Shown here in pieces: positions 1-8,727 of a stretch of DNA of 64,000 nt (the first letter of the stretch is position 1; every line of letters begins with the position of its first letter). The DNA is from an uncultured bacterium. GTDB lineage: Bacteria > Bacteroidota > Ignavibacteria > UBA10030 > BY39. A program made the position numbers and the translations under genes. The stretch covers positions 1 through 64,000 of the forward strand of contig CALCJK010000020.1 of the NCBI GenBank assembly GCA_937967455.1, given 5' to 3'. The notes beneath the pieces were generated by a model. The model was not told where the DNA came from. It ran no database searches and worked only from the letters and a program-made list of their open reading frames with translations.

Positions 1-20
1 TTCGAATCCCACCCTTTCCG
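1..20 (+). tRNA. 3' end of a tRNA gene, probably tRNA-Ser (partial)
   Basis: The window opens inside a tRNA. Positions 1-7 are the T-loop (TTCGAAT), 8-12 the 3' half of the T-stem (CCCAC), 13-19 the 3' acceptor strand (CCTTTCC) and 20 a G discriminator. No CCA is encoded (CTTACG follows). The acceptor strand plus G discriminator resembles bacterial tRNA-Ser, but the anticodon lies outside the window, so the identity is inferred. The gene converges with miaA, whose stop begins at 22. Confidence 0.75.
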
Positions 21-21
21 C

Positions 22-975
22 TTACGAATTAACAAAATATTCTAATATCCTTTCAACTACTTTATCCAATTCCTTCTCATCCTTAACATCAAACCATCTA
101 ATCCTATTATCATGCCTGAACCAGGTTAGTTGACGCTTTGCATATCTTCGTGTATTACGCTTTATCAATTCAACCATATCATTAAAATCTATTTTACCTT
201 GCAAAAAATCAATTACCTCCTTATATCCAACTGTCTGAAGTGCTAAAACATCGGGTGAATAACCTTGAGCTAAAATATGCTTCACCTCTTCAATTAAACC
301 TGATTGTATCATCCAATCAACCCTTTGATTTATGCGATCATAAAGTTTTTCTCTATCCCAATTTAAACCAATCATTATTGGCTCAAAATCTGCTGACTTA
401 CGCTGCTTCTGTAGTAGTGAAATCGGTTTCCCGGTTAATTCATATACTTCAATTGCTCTAATTATTCTTCTTACTGTAGCCTGTTGCATTTTTTGATATG
501 ACTCAAAATCAATAGTTTTGAGATATTCAAGAAGATTTGCTCTTCCAGACTGTTCATACAATTCATAAAGTTTGTGTCGTATATTTTTATCGACTGGCGG
601 GCTATCAAAAATTCCATCAATTAATGCGGTAATATACAAACCTGACCCACCAACAACTATTGGTTGTTTATCTCTATGAAAAATTTCATCAATCCTTTGT
701 CTTGCTCTTTTCGAATACTCACCTGCGCTGAATTCTTCATCAATATTTAACTCACTGATAAAATGATGTTTGATTGTACTCAAATCATTTGAAGCTGGTT
801 TTGCCGTACCAATATCCAATAGTTTATAAATCTGGCGTGAATCAGCCGAGACAATTTCTGCATTTAGATTGATTGCTATAGGTATCGAGATCGTTGATTT
901 ACCTGAGCAGGTTGGACCAACAATAAATAAAACTTTTTTTAATTTTAGAAATTTACTAGATACATTGTTAACCAT
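22..975 (-). CDS. miaA: tRNA dimethylallyltransferase MiaA
   Basis: Transfers a dimethylallyl group from DMAPP to N6 of A37 in tRNAs that read UNN codons. The N-terminus has the P-loop GPTCSGKS followed by the family motif SADSRQIYK and GTAKP, then VVGGSGLYI and, further on, QTVGYKE and KRNTRRYAKRQ(L)TWF, all hallmarks of the family. The length of 317 residues is normal. The frame can be extended to 999, but that codon is TTG; the ATG at 975 is preferred. This start lies inside the last codons of pcm (8-nt overlap), so the genes are probably translationally coupled. The 3' end almost touches the tRNA gene on the opposite strand. Confidence 0.96.
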   Translation of the reverse strand: MVNNVSSKFLKLKKVLFIVGPTCSGKSTISIPIAINLNAEIVSADSRQIYKLLDIGTAKPASNDLSTIKHHFISELNIDEEFSAGEYSKRARQRIDEIFHRDKQPIVVGGSGLYITALIDGIFDSPPVDKNIRHKLYELYEQSGRANLLEYLKTIDFESYQKMQQATVRRIIRAIEVYELTGKPISLLQKQRKSADFEPIMIGLNWDREKLYDRINQRVDWMIQSGLIEEVKHILAQGYSPDVLALQTVGYKEVIDFLQGKIDFNDMVELIKRNTRRYAKRQLTWFRHDNRIRWFDVKDEKELDKVVERILEYFVNS

Positions 976-1630
976 TACCCTGCCAACCCATTTTACCAAT
1001 CAAGGGTACGAACCGAAATCCTGCTATAACACGAGTTTCAAATTTATCTTTTGCTCTTTTAATTACATGTAAATTTTGTGTATCAATATCACCAATTGGA
1101 ATAACAAGAATTCCACCATCAGCAAGTTGATCAAGTAAGGATTGAGGAACATCAGGTGCTGCTGCTGTAACTATAATGCCATCGTATGGTGAGAACTCGC
1201 TCCAGCCAATCGTACCATCTCCACATTTTGAAACTACCTGATAGCCAAGTTTTTCTAAATTTTTACGGGCAGCGTTAAGTAATTCCATATATCTTTCAAT
1301 TGTGTAAACTCTGGCTCCCATTTCAGCTAAAATCGCAGCTTGATAACCTGAGCCCGTACCAATTTCTAAAATTTTTGAACCTTTTTTAACTTCAAGAGCT
1401 TCTGTCATCACGGCAACTGTATAAGGTTGCGATATTGTTTGTGATAATCCAATTGGTAAAGCAGAGTCCTCATATGCTCTGCTTACAAAAACATCACTCA
1501 CAAATAAATGTCTGGGAACTATTAACATTGCCTTTAACAAATTTTCGTCCTTTACCCCACGATTTCTTATTAGCTCTACCATCTCCCTACGTTCGTTTTT
1601 AAATCTTCCGTTTTGTAATAACTCACTCAT
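968..1630 (-). CDS. pcm: protein-L-isoaspartate O-methyltransferase
   Basis: Methylates L-isoaspartyl residues in damaged proteins with SAM, starting their repair. The 220-residue protein has the PCMT pattern: an N-terminal helical part with VPRHLFV, the substrate-side SQPYTVA(V)MTE stretch, SAM motif I LEIGTGSGYQAA, then the acidic VYTIER and a GDGTIGW segment before YDGIIVTAAAP. It overlaps cdaA upstream by 8 nt and miaA downstream by 8 nt, so cdaA-pcm-miaA look like one transcription unit. The start is an ATG at 1630. Confidence 0.95.
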   Translation of the reverse strand: MSELLQNGRFKNERREMVELIRNRGVKDENLLKAMLIVPRHLFVSDVFVSRAYEDSALPIGLSQTISQPYTVAVMTEALEVKKGSKILEIGTGSGYQAAILAEMGARVYTIERYMELLNAARKNLEKLGYQVVSKCGDGTIGWSEFSPYDGIIVTAAAPDVPQSLLDQLADGGILVIPIGDIDTQNLHVIKRAKDKFETRVIAGFRFVPLIGKMGWQGNG

Positions 1631-2435
1631 TTACTTTCAAATTTCTCCATATATTTTTCCAGGATTTTTGAGGTACAGCCAACCTTGTTTTTAGTTCATC
1701 AACCAGTTCTTTTGCAGATAAGCCATACTTAATTACACCATTTTCAGCTATTGAAATTGTTCCACGTTCTTCAGATACTATAATTACAAGAGCATCTGTT
1801 TGTTCAGAAATACCAATACCCGCTCTATGTCTCATCCCAAGCGCGATTTCACCAATGCGAGTAACATGTGAAAATGGTAATGTACATCTCGCTGCTTCAA
1901 TCATCCGATCTTTAATAATAACAGCTCCATCGTGTAGCGGTGATTTGGGATTAAAAATTGACACAAGTAATGCTTTACTAACCAGTGCTTGCAATTGGAC
2001 ACCTGTCTCTACAAAACTCCTGATGCCAGCTGCTCGTGCGATTACAATTAATGCACCATGGCGTTTGCGAGCAAGTTCAGCTGCTGCACTTCCAATTTCT
2101 TCATAAGCTTCAATAATACCAACCTTGATAAATTTTTGTACGAAAGGATTTCTTCCAATAATCACAAGCAACCGCCGAAGCTCAGGTTGAAACAAAATAA
2201 TAAATGCAATTACCCATATATCCGTTAATGTTCTTAAGAACCATCCCATTACCTTCAAATTGATAGCTTGAGACAAAAAAGAAAGAAGTATAATAAGCAA
2301 CAATCCAATAAAAATTTGAGCTGCTATAGTACCACGCATTATAAGATATAACCTATAGAATATAAATGATACAACCGCAATATCTAATATATCTAGTAAG
2401 GTTACTGTTATAAATCCAATTTTAAATAATTCCAC
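1623..2435 (-). CDS. cdaA: diadenylate cyclase CdaA (membrane-bound)
   Basis: Makes the second messenger c-di-AMP from two ATP. About residues 9-85 contain three hydrophobic segments, as in CdaA/DacA enzymes. The C-terminal DAC domain carries the catalytic DGA (residues 169-171, in SPLHDGAVII) and RHRAG (202-206), followed by the strand pattern DALVIIVSEE. The length (270 aa) fits the family. The start codon is GTG at 2435 with an AGAGGT ribosome-binding site just upstream. The gene lies 9 nt after folP, an order I recall from other Bacteroidota/Chlorobi genomes. No CdaR-type regulator is adjacent. Confidence 0.95.
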   Translation of the reverse strand: MELFKIGFITVTLLDILDIAVVSFIFYRLYLIMRGTIAAQIFIGLLLIILLSFLSQAINLKVMGWFLRTLTDIWVIAFIILFQPELRRLLVIIGRNPFVQKFIKVGIIEAYEEIGSAAAELARKRHGALIVIARAAGIRSFVETGVQLQALVSKALLVSIFNPKSPLHDGAVIIKDRMIEAARCTLPFSHVTRIGEIALGMRHRAGIGISEQTDALVIIVSEERGTISIAENGVIKYGLSAKELVDELKTRLAVPQKSWKNIWRNLKVNE

Positions 2436-2444
2436 TATAAACCT

Positions 2445-3266
2445 CTATTTTAATGCATCAACAATTCTTACAACTCTTTTTATTTCTTTTACATCATGTA
2501 CACGCACTATATTCGCTCCTCTCAAAATTGAAACTGCAACAGCCGCTGCAGTTCCTTCCAATCGCTGGTCAACTGGTAAATTTAAAATCTGCCCAATAAA
2601 AGATTTCCTAGAAGGACCAACAAGGACAGGATAACCTAAAGTTTTAAAAGCAGAAAGTTGTTTAAATATTTCAATATTATGTTCAAGTTTTTTCCCAAAA
2701 CCAATTCCAGGATCAACAATTATCTGAGTGATATTTTTTGATTTTGCAATCTCACAAGATCTTTTTAAATACTCAAATATCTCACCAATTAAATCTTTAT
2801 ACTCAGGGTTTTGTTGCATATCTTTGGGAGTTCCTTTAATATGCATTAGTATAACGGAAGCATTGTATTTTGCCACAATATCAACCATTTTAGAGTCAAA
2901 ATTCATAGCACTAATGTCGTTGACAATCACAGCGCCTAATTGGAGTGCCTTTTCTGCAACTTCAGATTTTGTTGTGTCAATTGAAATTGGAACACTTGTA
3001 TTTTTTACTAACTCCTCAATGACTGGTAATACTCTTTCCATTTCTTCTTCTGCAGAAACTGGAAGTGAACCAGGTCGAGTAGATTCTCCACCAATATCTA
3101 TAAAATCCGCACCATGATTTATAATTTCAAGTGCTCTATCAATTGCAGATTGAGTTGAAAAATATAAACCTCCATCAGAAAAGGAGTCAGGTGTGACATT
3201 CAAAATTCCCATGATGAATGTTCTGCTTGCTAAGTCGTATTCAACTTTTCCAAATTTATATATCAT
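2445..3266 (-). CDS. folP: dihydropteroate synthase
   Basis: Condenses p-aminobenzoate with hydroxymethyl-dihydropterin diphosphate in folate synthesis. Both family signatures are visible: MGILNVTPDSFSDGG near the N-terminus and DIGGESTRPGS about 40 residues later. NDIS, the DPGIGFGK pterin-binding segment, GPSRKSFIG and the terminal RVHDVKE motif also match a TIM-barrel DHPS. The frame is open to 3326 with an earlier possible start. The ATG at 3266 (MIYKFGKV) gives the usual length of about 273 residues and leaves room after the upstream terminator hairpin, so it is preferred. cdaA follows 9 nt downstream. Confidence 0.94.
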   Translation of the reverse strand: MIYKFGKVEYDLASRTFIMGILNVTPDSFSDGGLYFSTQSAIDRALEIINHGADFIDIGGESTRPGSLPVSAEEEMERVLPVIEELVKNTSVPISIDTTKSEVAEKALQLGAVIVNDISAMNFDSKMVDIVAKYNASVILMHIKGTPKDMQQNPEYKDLIGEIFEYLKRSCEIAKSKNITQIIVDPGIGFGKKLEHNIEIFKQLSAFKTLGYPVLVGPSRKSFIGQILNLPVDQRLEGTAAAVAVSILRGANIVRVHDVKEIKRVVRIVDALK

Positions 3267-3335
3267 TTTGCTATCATTTACTTTTTGAATATACAAAAAT
3301 TTTGAAGGTATAACAAAAATTGTCAATAAATTAAA

Positions 3336-3360
3336 ATGGCTCCTATTGTTGAGGAGCCAT
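3336..3360 (-). terminator. hairpin terminator overlapping the end of the 40-aa basic gene
   Basis: A perfect 9-bp inverted repeat (ATGGCTCCT / AGGAGCCAT) with a 7-nt loop. Read on the minus strand it is followed by TTTAATTTATT, a moderate U-tract. The stem includes the stop codon of the small basic gene (3343-3345). On the plus strand the stem is also followed by a pyrimidine run (CTCTTTTTCTT), but no plus-strand gene ends here. Confidence 0.75.
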
Positions 3361-3465
3361 CTCTTTTTCTTCTTGCTTTTGAGCTAAAAGCATTTTTCGT
3401 TTAGCCTTTAACCTTTCTCTCCGTTTACGATGTTTAATTCTTACGAGTTTTGCTTTTTTATTCAT
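3343..3465 (-). CDS. small lysine/arginine-rich protein, 40 aa, unknown
   Basis: A short ORF translating to a 40-residue, extremely basic protein: MNKKAKLVRIKHRKRRERLK, then AKRKMLLAQKQEEKEMAPQQ. The N-terminal 25 residues are mostly K/R, and the tail is acidic and Gln-rich. It fills the gap between trxB and folP, starts with ATG and ends inside a strong hairpin terminator, which argues that it is a real, separately terminated gene. The composition recalls small ribosome-associated or nucleic-acid-binding proteins, but I do not recognise the family and assign no function. Confidence 0.65.
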   Translation of the reverse strand: MNKKAKLVRIKHRKRRERLKAKRKMLLAQKQEEKEMAPQQ

Positions 3466-3497
3466 ATAACCTTTTTGTTTTGTTATACATAAAAAAG

Positions 3498-4442
3498 TTA
3501 ATGTAACGACTCCAAATATCTTTCAACATCTATGGCAGCAGCACAACCACTACCTGCTGCTGTTATTGCCTGTCTATATACTGGATCAGCAACATCTCCT
3601 GCTGCAAAAACGCCAGGGACACTTGTTGCTGTTCCCTTACCAACAAGTTTTATATAACCGTTTTCATTCACATCAATTTGTCCTTTAAATATTTGTGTAT
3701 TCGGTTCGTGTCCAATAGCAATAAATAGACCTTCAGCTTTAATTTCAGATATTTCACCTGTTTTAAGGTTTTTAATTTTCAGACCTGTTACTGACTTTCT
3801 ACCATTTTCTTCCTTACCAAGAACTTCTTCCACAACAGAGTCCCAAATAAAGGAGATTTTGGGATTCTTAAATGCCCGCTCTTGCATTATCTTAGAAGCT
3901 CTCAGTTCATTTCTTCTATGAATTATAATCACTTTCTTAGCAAATTTGGAGAGAAAGCTTGCTTCCTCAATTGCAGTATCTCCACCACCAACAACTGCAA
4001 CATCCAGGTCTTTAAAGAAAAATCCATCGCAGGTAGCGCAAGCTGAAACACCATATCCAAAATATTTCTTTTCTGATTCAAGATTAAGTAATTTCGCTTT
4101 GGCTCCAGTAGCAATTATAACCGAATCAGCAGTGTATTGCTCATCATCAGTCCATAGTTTAAAAGGTTTTACCAAGAAATCAACCTTGGTAACATCTTTT
4201 GTGATACAAACAGCTCCAAATTTTTCCGCCTGTCGTCTGAACAGATCCATCAATTCAGGTCCCATTACTCCATCGGGAAAACCCGGATAATTTTCAACTT
4301 CGGTTGTAATCATCAACTGTCCACCCGGTTGACTTCCTTCAAAGATAAGTGGTTTCAGGTTTGCACGGGCTGTGTAAATGCCTGCAGTAAAACCTGCCGG
4401 ACCTGAACCGATAATTATGACTTTATAATGATTATCTTTCAT
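3498..4442 (-). CDS. trxB: thioredoxin reductase
   Basis: NADPH-dependent FAD enzyme that reduces thioredoxin. The N-terminal FAD-binding Rossmann motif is GSGPAGFTAGIYTARA. The redox-active pair is CATC (Cys135/Cys138, in SACATCDGFFF), and the NADPH-binding motif GGGDTAIEEASFL follows. The C-terminal FAD motif is PGVFAAGDVADPVYRQ. At 314 residues it has the length of low-molecular-weight bacterial TrxB. The ATG start overlaps the end of queG by 11 nt, so the two genes are probably co-transcribed. A ferredoxin-dependent or flavin-only variant is unlikely because CATC and the NADPH motif are both present. Confidence 0.95.
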   Translation of the reverse strand: MKDNHYKVIIIGSGPAGFTAGIYTARANLKPLIFEGSQPGGQLMITTEVENYPGFPDGVMGPELMDLFRRQAEKFGAVCITKDVTKVDFLVKPFKLWTDDEQYTADSVIIATGAKAKLLNLESEKKYFGYGVSACATCDGFFFKDLDVAVVGGGDTAIEEASFLSKFAKKVIIIHRRNELRASKIMQERAFKNPKISFIWDSVVEEVLGKEENGRKSVTGLKIKNLKTGEISEIKAEGLFIAIGHEPNTQIFKGQIDVNENGYIKLVGKGTATSVPGVFAAGDVADPVYRQAITAAGSGCAAAIDVERYLESLH

Positions 4443-5379
4443 CTACTTTTACCTTTCGTTTTAATATGTTTTCAACATTTTCCTGAAATTTTCTATACTT
4501 TATTCTTTTTATGGTAGAATTCTTATACATCTTGTTAAATTCTTCTAATTTGATGCTTCTTAGAGTAAAAAGATTCGGATTTAGATTAAAACTCCGTGGA
4601 TAAAATTCTGAAAATTTTGTGACTTGTGCAAATTTTTTGTTCCATGGACAAACATCCTGACAAATATCGCAGCCATATATCCAATTATCAAATTTATTGA
4701 TTAAAGACTCATCTACTTTTTCTTTGTACTCGATTGTCAGGTATGAAATGCATTTATTTGAATCTATCTGATATGGTGCAATTAATGCATTCGTTGGACA
4801 TGCCTCCAAACATTTTGTACAACTTCCACACATATCTATGGATGGTATATCGCTTTCAAATTCAATATTTGTTATAATTGCACCTAAAAAAATCCAGGAC
4901 CCATATTCTCTTGTTATCAAATTTGTATGTTTGCCTATCCAACCAATTCCGCTACGTTGTGCCCAAACTTTCTCCATTACAGGACCAGTATCTACATATA
5001 TTTTTCCCTTCGCATCCGATTTTATTGATTTCAAAAAATTAAAAACTTCTTTTAGCAACCTTTCAAGTACAGTATGATAATCATCCCCCCAGGCATAACG
5101 CGAAATTTTCCCAACATATTCGTTTGTTAAATGTTTATGTGGCGTATAATAGTTTAATGCACACATAATAATTGTTTTTGCATCCTCCAGAATTTTGAGT
5201 GGATTAACTCTTTTCTCAAAGCTTTTTTGCATCCATTCCATATTTCCATGAAAATTTTTAGATAACCACACCTCCAAATTTTTTTTATCTTCTTTTAATA
5301 ATCGAGGCTCTACAAATCCAATCTTACTAATACCTAATTCAAATGCTTTCGTTTTGATAAGTTCTTTTAGATTGGACAT
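4432..5379 (-). CDS. queG: epoxyqueuosine reductase QueG
   Basis: Cobalamin-dependent Fe-S enzyme that reduces epoxyqueuosine to queuosine at the wobble position of GUN-anticodon tRNAs. Two [4Fe-4S] motifs are present: CGSCTKCLEACP (Cys184, 187, 190, 194) and CDICQDVCPWN (Cys237, 240, 244), with the extra Cys210 between them. The catalytic region YVDTGPVMEK (Asp130) and the QRSGIGWIGKH segment typical of QueG are also present. Length 315 aa. It sits 3 nt downstream of the metallo-hydrolase gene and overlaps trxB. Confidence 0.95.
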   Translation of the reverse strand: MSNLKELIKTKAFELGISKIGFVEPRLLKEDKKNLEVWLSKNFHGNMEWMQKSFEKRVNPLKILEDAKTIIMCALNYYTPHKHLTNEYVGKISRYAWGDDYHTVLERLLKEVFNFLKSIKSDAKGKIYVDTGPVMEKVWAQRSGIGWIGKHTNLITREYGSWIFLGAIITNIEFESDIPSIDMCGSCTKCLEACPTNALIAPYQIDSNKCISYLTIEYKEKVDESLINKFDNWIYGCDICQDVCPWNKKFAQVTKFSEFYPRSFNLNPNLFTLRSIKLEEFNKMYKNSTIKRIKYRKFQENVENILKRKVKVDER

Positions 5380-5382
5380 ATG

Positions 5383-6225
5383 TTAGATATTTAAAATTGA
5401 ATCTGCTGCGTATCCCTTTTCAGTTTGTTTAATCGTGCAGGCAATAGTATAAGGATCGTGTTCGAAGAATAATATCCATTTTTCTTTTTGTGCCATCTCC
5501 AATATTTTTCGTTTTTCCTCAAGCGTTTCAAGAGGTCTTAAATCATAACCCATAATATAAGGCAAAGGAATATGTGAAAACATTGGGATTAAATCTGCAC
5601 AAAATAAAATTGTTTTCGTATCATCAGATATTTTTATAATTTGTTGAGCTGTGGTATGACCATTAACGACAATAGTAAATATATCAGGTAACAGTTCTAG
5701 ATTCCCATCAACTAAATTTAATTGATCATCTTCGTATAAAGGAATGAAGTCGTCTTTTATAAAACTTGCACGGTCACGTTCAGAAGGACTAGATGCATAC
5801 TCCCAATGTCTTTTTTGAACATAATAAGTAGCATTTGGAAATGTAATTTTTAAATCATCATTTTCCAGATAGGTTGAACCACCGGTATGATCAAAATGTA
5901 AATGAGTAAGAATTACATCTGTAATATCTTCCCTTTTAATATTCAAAGACCCGAGTGAACTTATCAAATTGTCTGGAAAAAATCGTAATTTATAAATGTC
6001 TCTTAATTTTTCATTCATTTTCTGACTGTTACCGGTATCTATAATTATCTTTTTATCATCACTTACCAGGAGCAAATTTCTTGTAACCATCTCAATTCGA
6101 TTTAATTCATCAGATGGATTTGTTTTACTCCATAATGTTTTTGGTACGACGCCGAACATCGCGCCACCGTCAAGTGCAAAACGACTGCTTAATATCGAAT
6201 ATATTTTATAATTACCAATCTGCAT
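5383..6225 (-). CDS. metallo-beta-lactamase fold hydrolase
   Basis: A 280-residue MBL-fold protein without a signal peptide. The metal-binding motif THLHFDH is at residues 107-113, preceded by the conserved IIDTG strand (62-66). Later ligands are seen in VVNGHTTAQQ (His), FCADLIPM (Asp) and the terminal FFEHDP (His), giving the usual dinuclear site. The overall pattern resembles the lactonase/quinone-hydrolase branch more than glyoxalase II, but the substrate cannot be read from the sequence. It is 3 nt upstream of queG and separated from the ferredoxin gene by 74 nt containing a long hairpin. Confidence 0.85.
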   Translation of the reverse strand: MQIGNYKIYSILSSRFALDGGAMFGVVPKTLWSKTNPSDELNRIEMVTRNLLLVSDDKKIIIDTGNSQKMNEKLRDIYKLRFFPDNLISSLGSLNIKREDITDVILTHLHFDHTGGSTYLENDDLKITFPNATYYVQKRHWEYASSPSERDRASFIKDDFIPLYEDDQLNLVDGNLELLPDIFTIVVNGHTTAQQIIKISDDTKTILFCADLIPMFSHIPLPYIMGYDLRPLETLEEKRKILEMAQKEKWILFFEHDPYTIACTIKQTEKGYAADSILNI

Positions 6226-6234
6226 AAATAATGA

Positions 6235-6275
6235 AGGTCGGTAAGTTATTTCTTGAGAGAAATAAGTTCCGACCT
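6235..6275 (-). terminator. long imperfect hairpin after the ferredoxin gene
   Basis: AGGTCGG (6235-6241) pairs with CCGACCT (6269-6275), and an inner 8-bp stem TTATTTCT / AGAAATAA closes on a TGAG loop. It lies 24 nt after the ferredoxin stop on the minus strand. The tract after it (TTCATTATTT) is only partly T-rich, so termination is plausible but not certain; it could also be a processing or mRNA-stability element. Confidence 0.45.
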
Positions 6276-6299
6276 ATAAAATTTTAAAATATAAATTTT

Positions 6300-6644
<345 letters not shown>

Positions 6645-6802
6645 TTATTCTCCTTTTAATTAATTTTAAGTGTTTTGCTTTAATTTCTGCAATAATTTAA
6701 AAAATCTTGGTTCATTATAATAAAAATATTTGAGAAATTCAATTAATAAAATTGAGAACTATAAATTTCTATACAGTGAATGTTCATTGCATAATTTGTG
6801 TT

Positions 6803-7747
6803 TCATTGTCTTTTAGGAAGTGACATATTGCCAAGCAGTTTAACGAGTTCCTTTATATGATCTTTCGTTGTACCACAACATCCCCCTACAATATTTACTC
6901 CAAAAGCTTTGACAATGTCTGTTAGATACCATGAAAACTCATTAGGAGAAAGCTTATAAACCATTGAACCATTAACATTTTCTGGTATCCCAGCATTAGG
7001 CATACAAAATATTGAGAATGGACTATGTTCAGATAAATACATTATATCGTTTAAAATGTCAACTGGTTCATCAATACAATTAATCCCAAAAGCATGTATT
7101 GGATAAGATTGCAATACAACCAATACAGCTTTAATATCAGAACCTAAACGCATTTTGGAGTATTCGTTAATTGATACTGAAACAATCACGGGTAATTCCT
7201 TCACAGCATCTCTTAAGCAATTGAATACACCACAAACAGCTGCTTTTATTTGAAGCAAGTCTCGACAGGTTTCGATAACTAACAAGTCGACACCTCCTTC
7301 CACCAGACCTTTTGTTTGAATATAATATGCATCTGATAATTCTTTAAATGTTATTTGTTCCAATGATGGTAGTTTATTTGTAGGACCAATTGAACCAGCA
7401 ACGAAACGAGGTTGTGACTCAGAAAAATAATCATTCGTTACCCTTTTAGCTATCATTGCAGCTTTATAGTTCAATTCATATGCTCTTTGCTGAAGATTGT
7501 ATTTTTGAAGCATGATCGAATTTGCACAAAATGTATTTGTCTCGACAACATCACATCCCACTGAAAGAAAATCTGAATGTATTTTTTCGATAATTGTAGG
7601 ACGTGTTGCAACCAGATATTCGTAAAAACCGAAATATTCTTGACCTTCGTAATCATCCACTGATAAGTTTAAGTTTTGAAGATTAGTACCCATTGCCCCA
7701 TCAAAAATAATTACTTTTTCTTTGCTGATCTCTGTAAAGCTTTTCAA
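6803..7747 (-). CDS. homocysteine S-methyltransferase family protein
   Basis: A stand-alone domain of the pfam S-methyl_trans type (BHMT/MmuM/MetH N-terminal barrel). It begins with FDGAMGTNLQ and contains VETNTFCAN. The three zinc-thiolate cysteines are in GINCIDEP (Cys224) and GGCCGTT (Cys290, Cys291). Length 314 aa. It could methylate homocysteine from S-methylmethionine or another donor, or be one half of a split methionine synthase; no B12- or folate-binding domain is adjacent. The start codon appears to be TTG at 7747, since the next ATG falls inside the conserved GAMG motif. It is 19 nt downstream of the nitronate monooxygenase-like gene. Confidence 0.88.
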   Translation of the reverse strand: MKSFTEISKEKVIIFDGAMGTNLQNLNLSVDDYEGQEYFGFYEYLVATRPTIIEKIHSDFLSVGCDVVETNTFCANSIMLQKYNLQQRAYELNYKAAMIAKRVTNDYFSESQPRFVAGSIGPTNKLPSLEQITFKELSDAYYIQTKGLVEGGVDLLVIETCRDLLQIKAAVCGVFNCLRDAVKELPVIVSVSINEYSKMRLGSDIKAVLVVLQSYPIHAFGINCIDEPVDILNDIMYLSEHSPFSIFCMPNAGIPENVNGSMVYKLSPNEFSWYLTDIVKAFGVNIVGGCCGTTKDHIKELVKLLGNMSLPKRQ

Positions 7748-7766
7748 ATGTTATATCCCGGTATTT

Positions 7767-8720
7767 TTAAGCTAATTTATTTTTTGCTATATAATACTCT
7801 TCCAAAATGTTATTTACAATTATTGATGCTGGCAAAATTTCTTTTATCAATCCAGAGCATTGACCAGCTTCAATCTCCCCATTATTAAGGTCCCCATCAA
7901 AAATTGCAGCTTTTTCTCTACCTTTGCCTAATAATTCTAACAACTCTTCCTTTGTTGCTCCAAGGTTTTCGGCTTCAAGAACTTTTAATGCAAATTCGTT
8001 TTTTATCATCCTTACAGGAGTGATTTTTTTTAAAATCAGAACAGTACTATTATCAGTCGCATTAATTATAGCATTTTTATAATTTGGGTGAGCAGAGGAT
8101 TCTTCCGAAGCTGCGAATCGTGTGCCTATTTGTACACCTTCTGCACCTAAAGCAAAGGCAGCTAACATACCTCTACCATCAGCTATACCACCTGCAGCAA
8201 TCACTGGAATTTTTACAGAGTCAACAACCTGCGGTATCAAACAAAATGTAGTTATTTCATCGATACCATTATGTCCACCCGCTTCAAAACCCTCAGCTAC
8301 AACTGCATCACAACCAACACTCTCAGCTTTAAGCGCATATTTTACAGATGGAACTACATGAGTTACAACACATCCAGCATTTTTTAATTGATCAATATAT
8401 TTTCCAGGATGACCTGCAGATGTAAATACAATATTTACACCTTCATCAATTACTGTTTGAATAAGCTTGTCAGCATCCCCACGTAATAAAGGAATGTTTA
8501 CACCAAAAGGATTAGAAGTATGCAACCTTGCTTTTTGGATATGCTCTTTAAGTAATTCTGGCTTCATCGAACCTGAACCGATTAATCCCAAGCCTCCAGC
8601 ATTCGCGACTGCAGCAGCAAGTTTGTAACCTGAGACCCACACCATTCCAGCCTGAATAATTGGATAGCGTATATTAAAAAGTTTGCTGATTCTTGTTTCT
8701 ATTCGATCAGGAATACTCAT
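7767..8720 (-). CDS. nitronate monooxygenase family FMN protein (FabK/NMO type)
   Basis: A TIM-barrel flavoprotein of the nitronate monooxygenase/2-nitropropane dioxygenase family. The N-terminus has RYPIIQAGMVWVSG, then AGGLGLIGSG. GFEAGGHNG is the conserved His-containing segment, followed by VIAAGGIADGRGMLAA and GAEGVQIGTRF, the phosphate-binding signature. Length 317 aa from the ATG at 8720. An upstream GTG at 8735 would overlap the next gene, so ATG is preferred. The same fold includes FabK-type enoyl-ACP reductases, and sequence alone does not separate the activities. Confidence 0.87.
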   Translation of the reverse strand: MSIPDRIETRISKLFNIRYPIIQAGMVWVSGYKLAAAVANAGGLGLIGSGSMKPELLKEHIQKARLHTSNPFGVNIPLLRGDADKLIQTVIDEGVNIVFTSAGHPGKYIDQLKNAGCVVTHVVPSVKYALKAESVGCDAVVAEGFEAGGHNGIDEITTFCLIPQVVDSVKIPVIAAGGIADGRGMLAAFALGAEGVQIGTRFAASEESSAHPNYKNAIINATDNSTVLILKKITPVRMIKNEFALKVLEAENLGATKEELLELLGKGREKAAIFDGDLNNGEIEAGQCSGLIKEILPASIIVNNILEEYYIAKNKLA

Positions 8721-8727
8721 ATTTATT

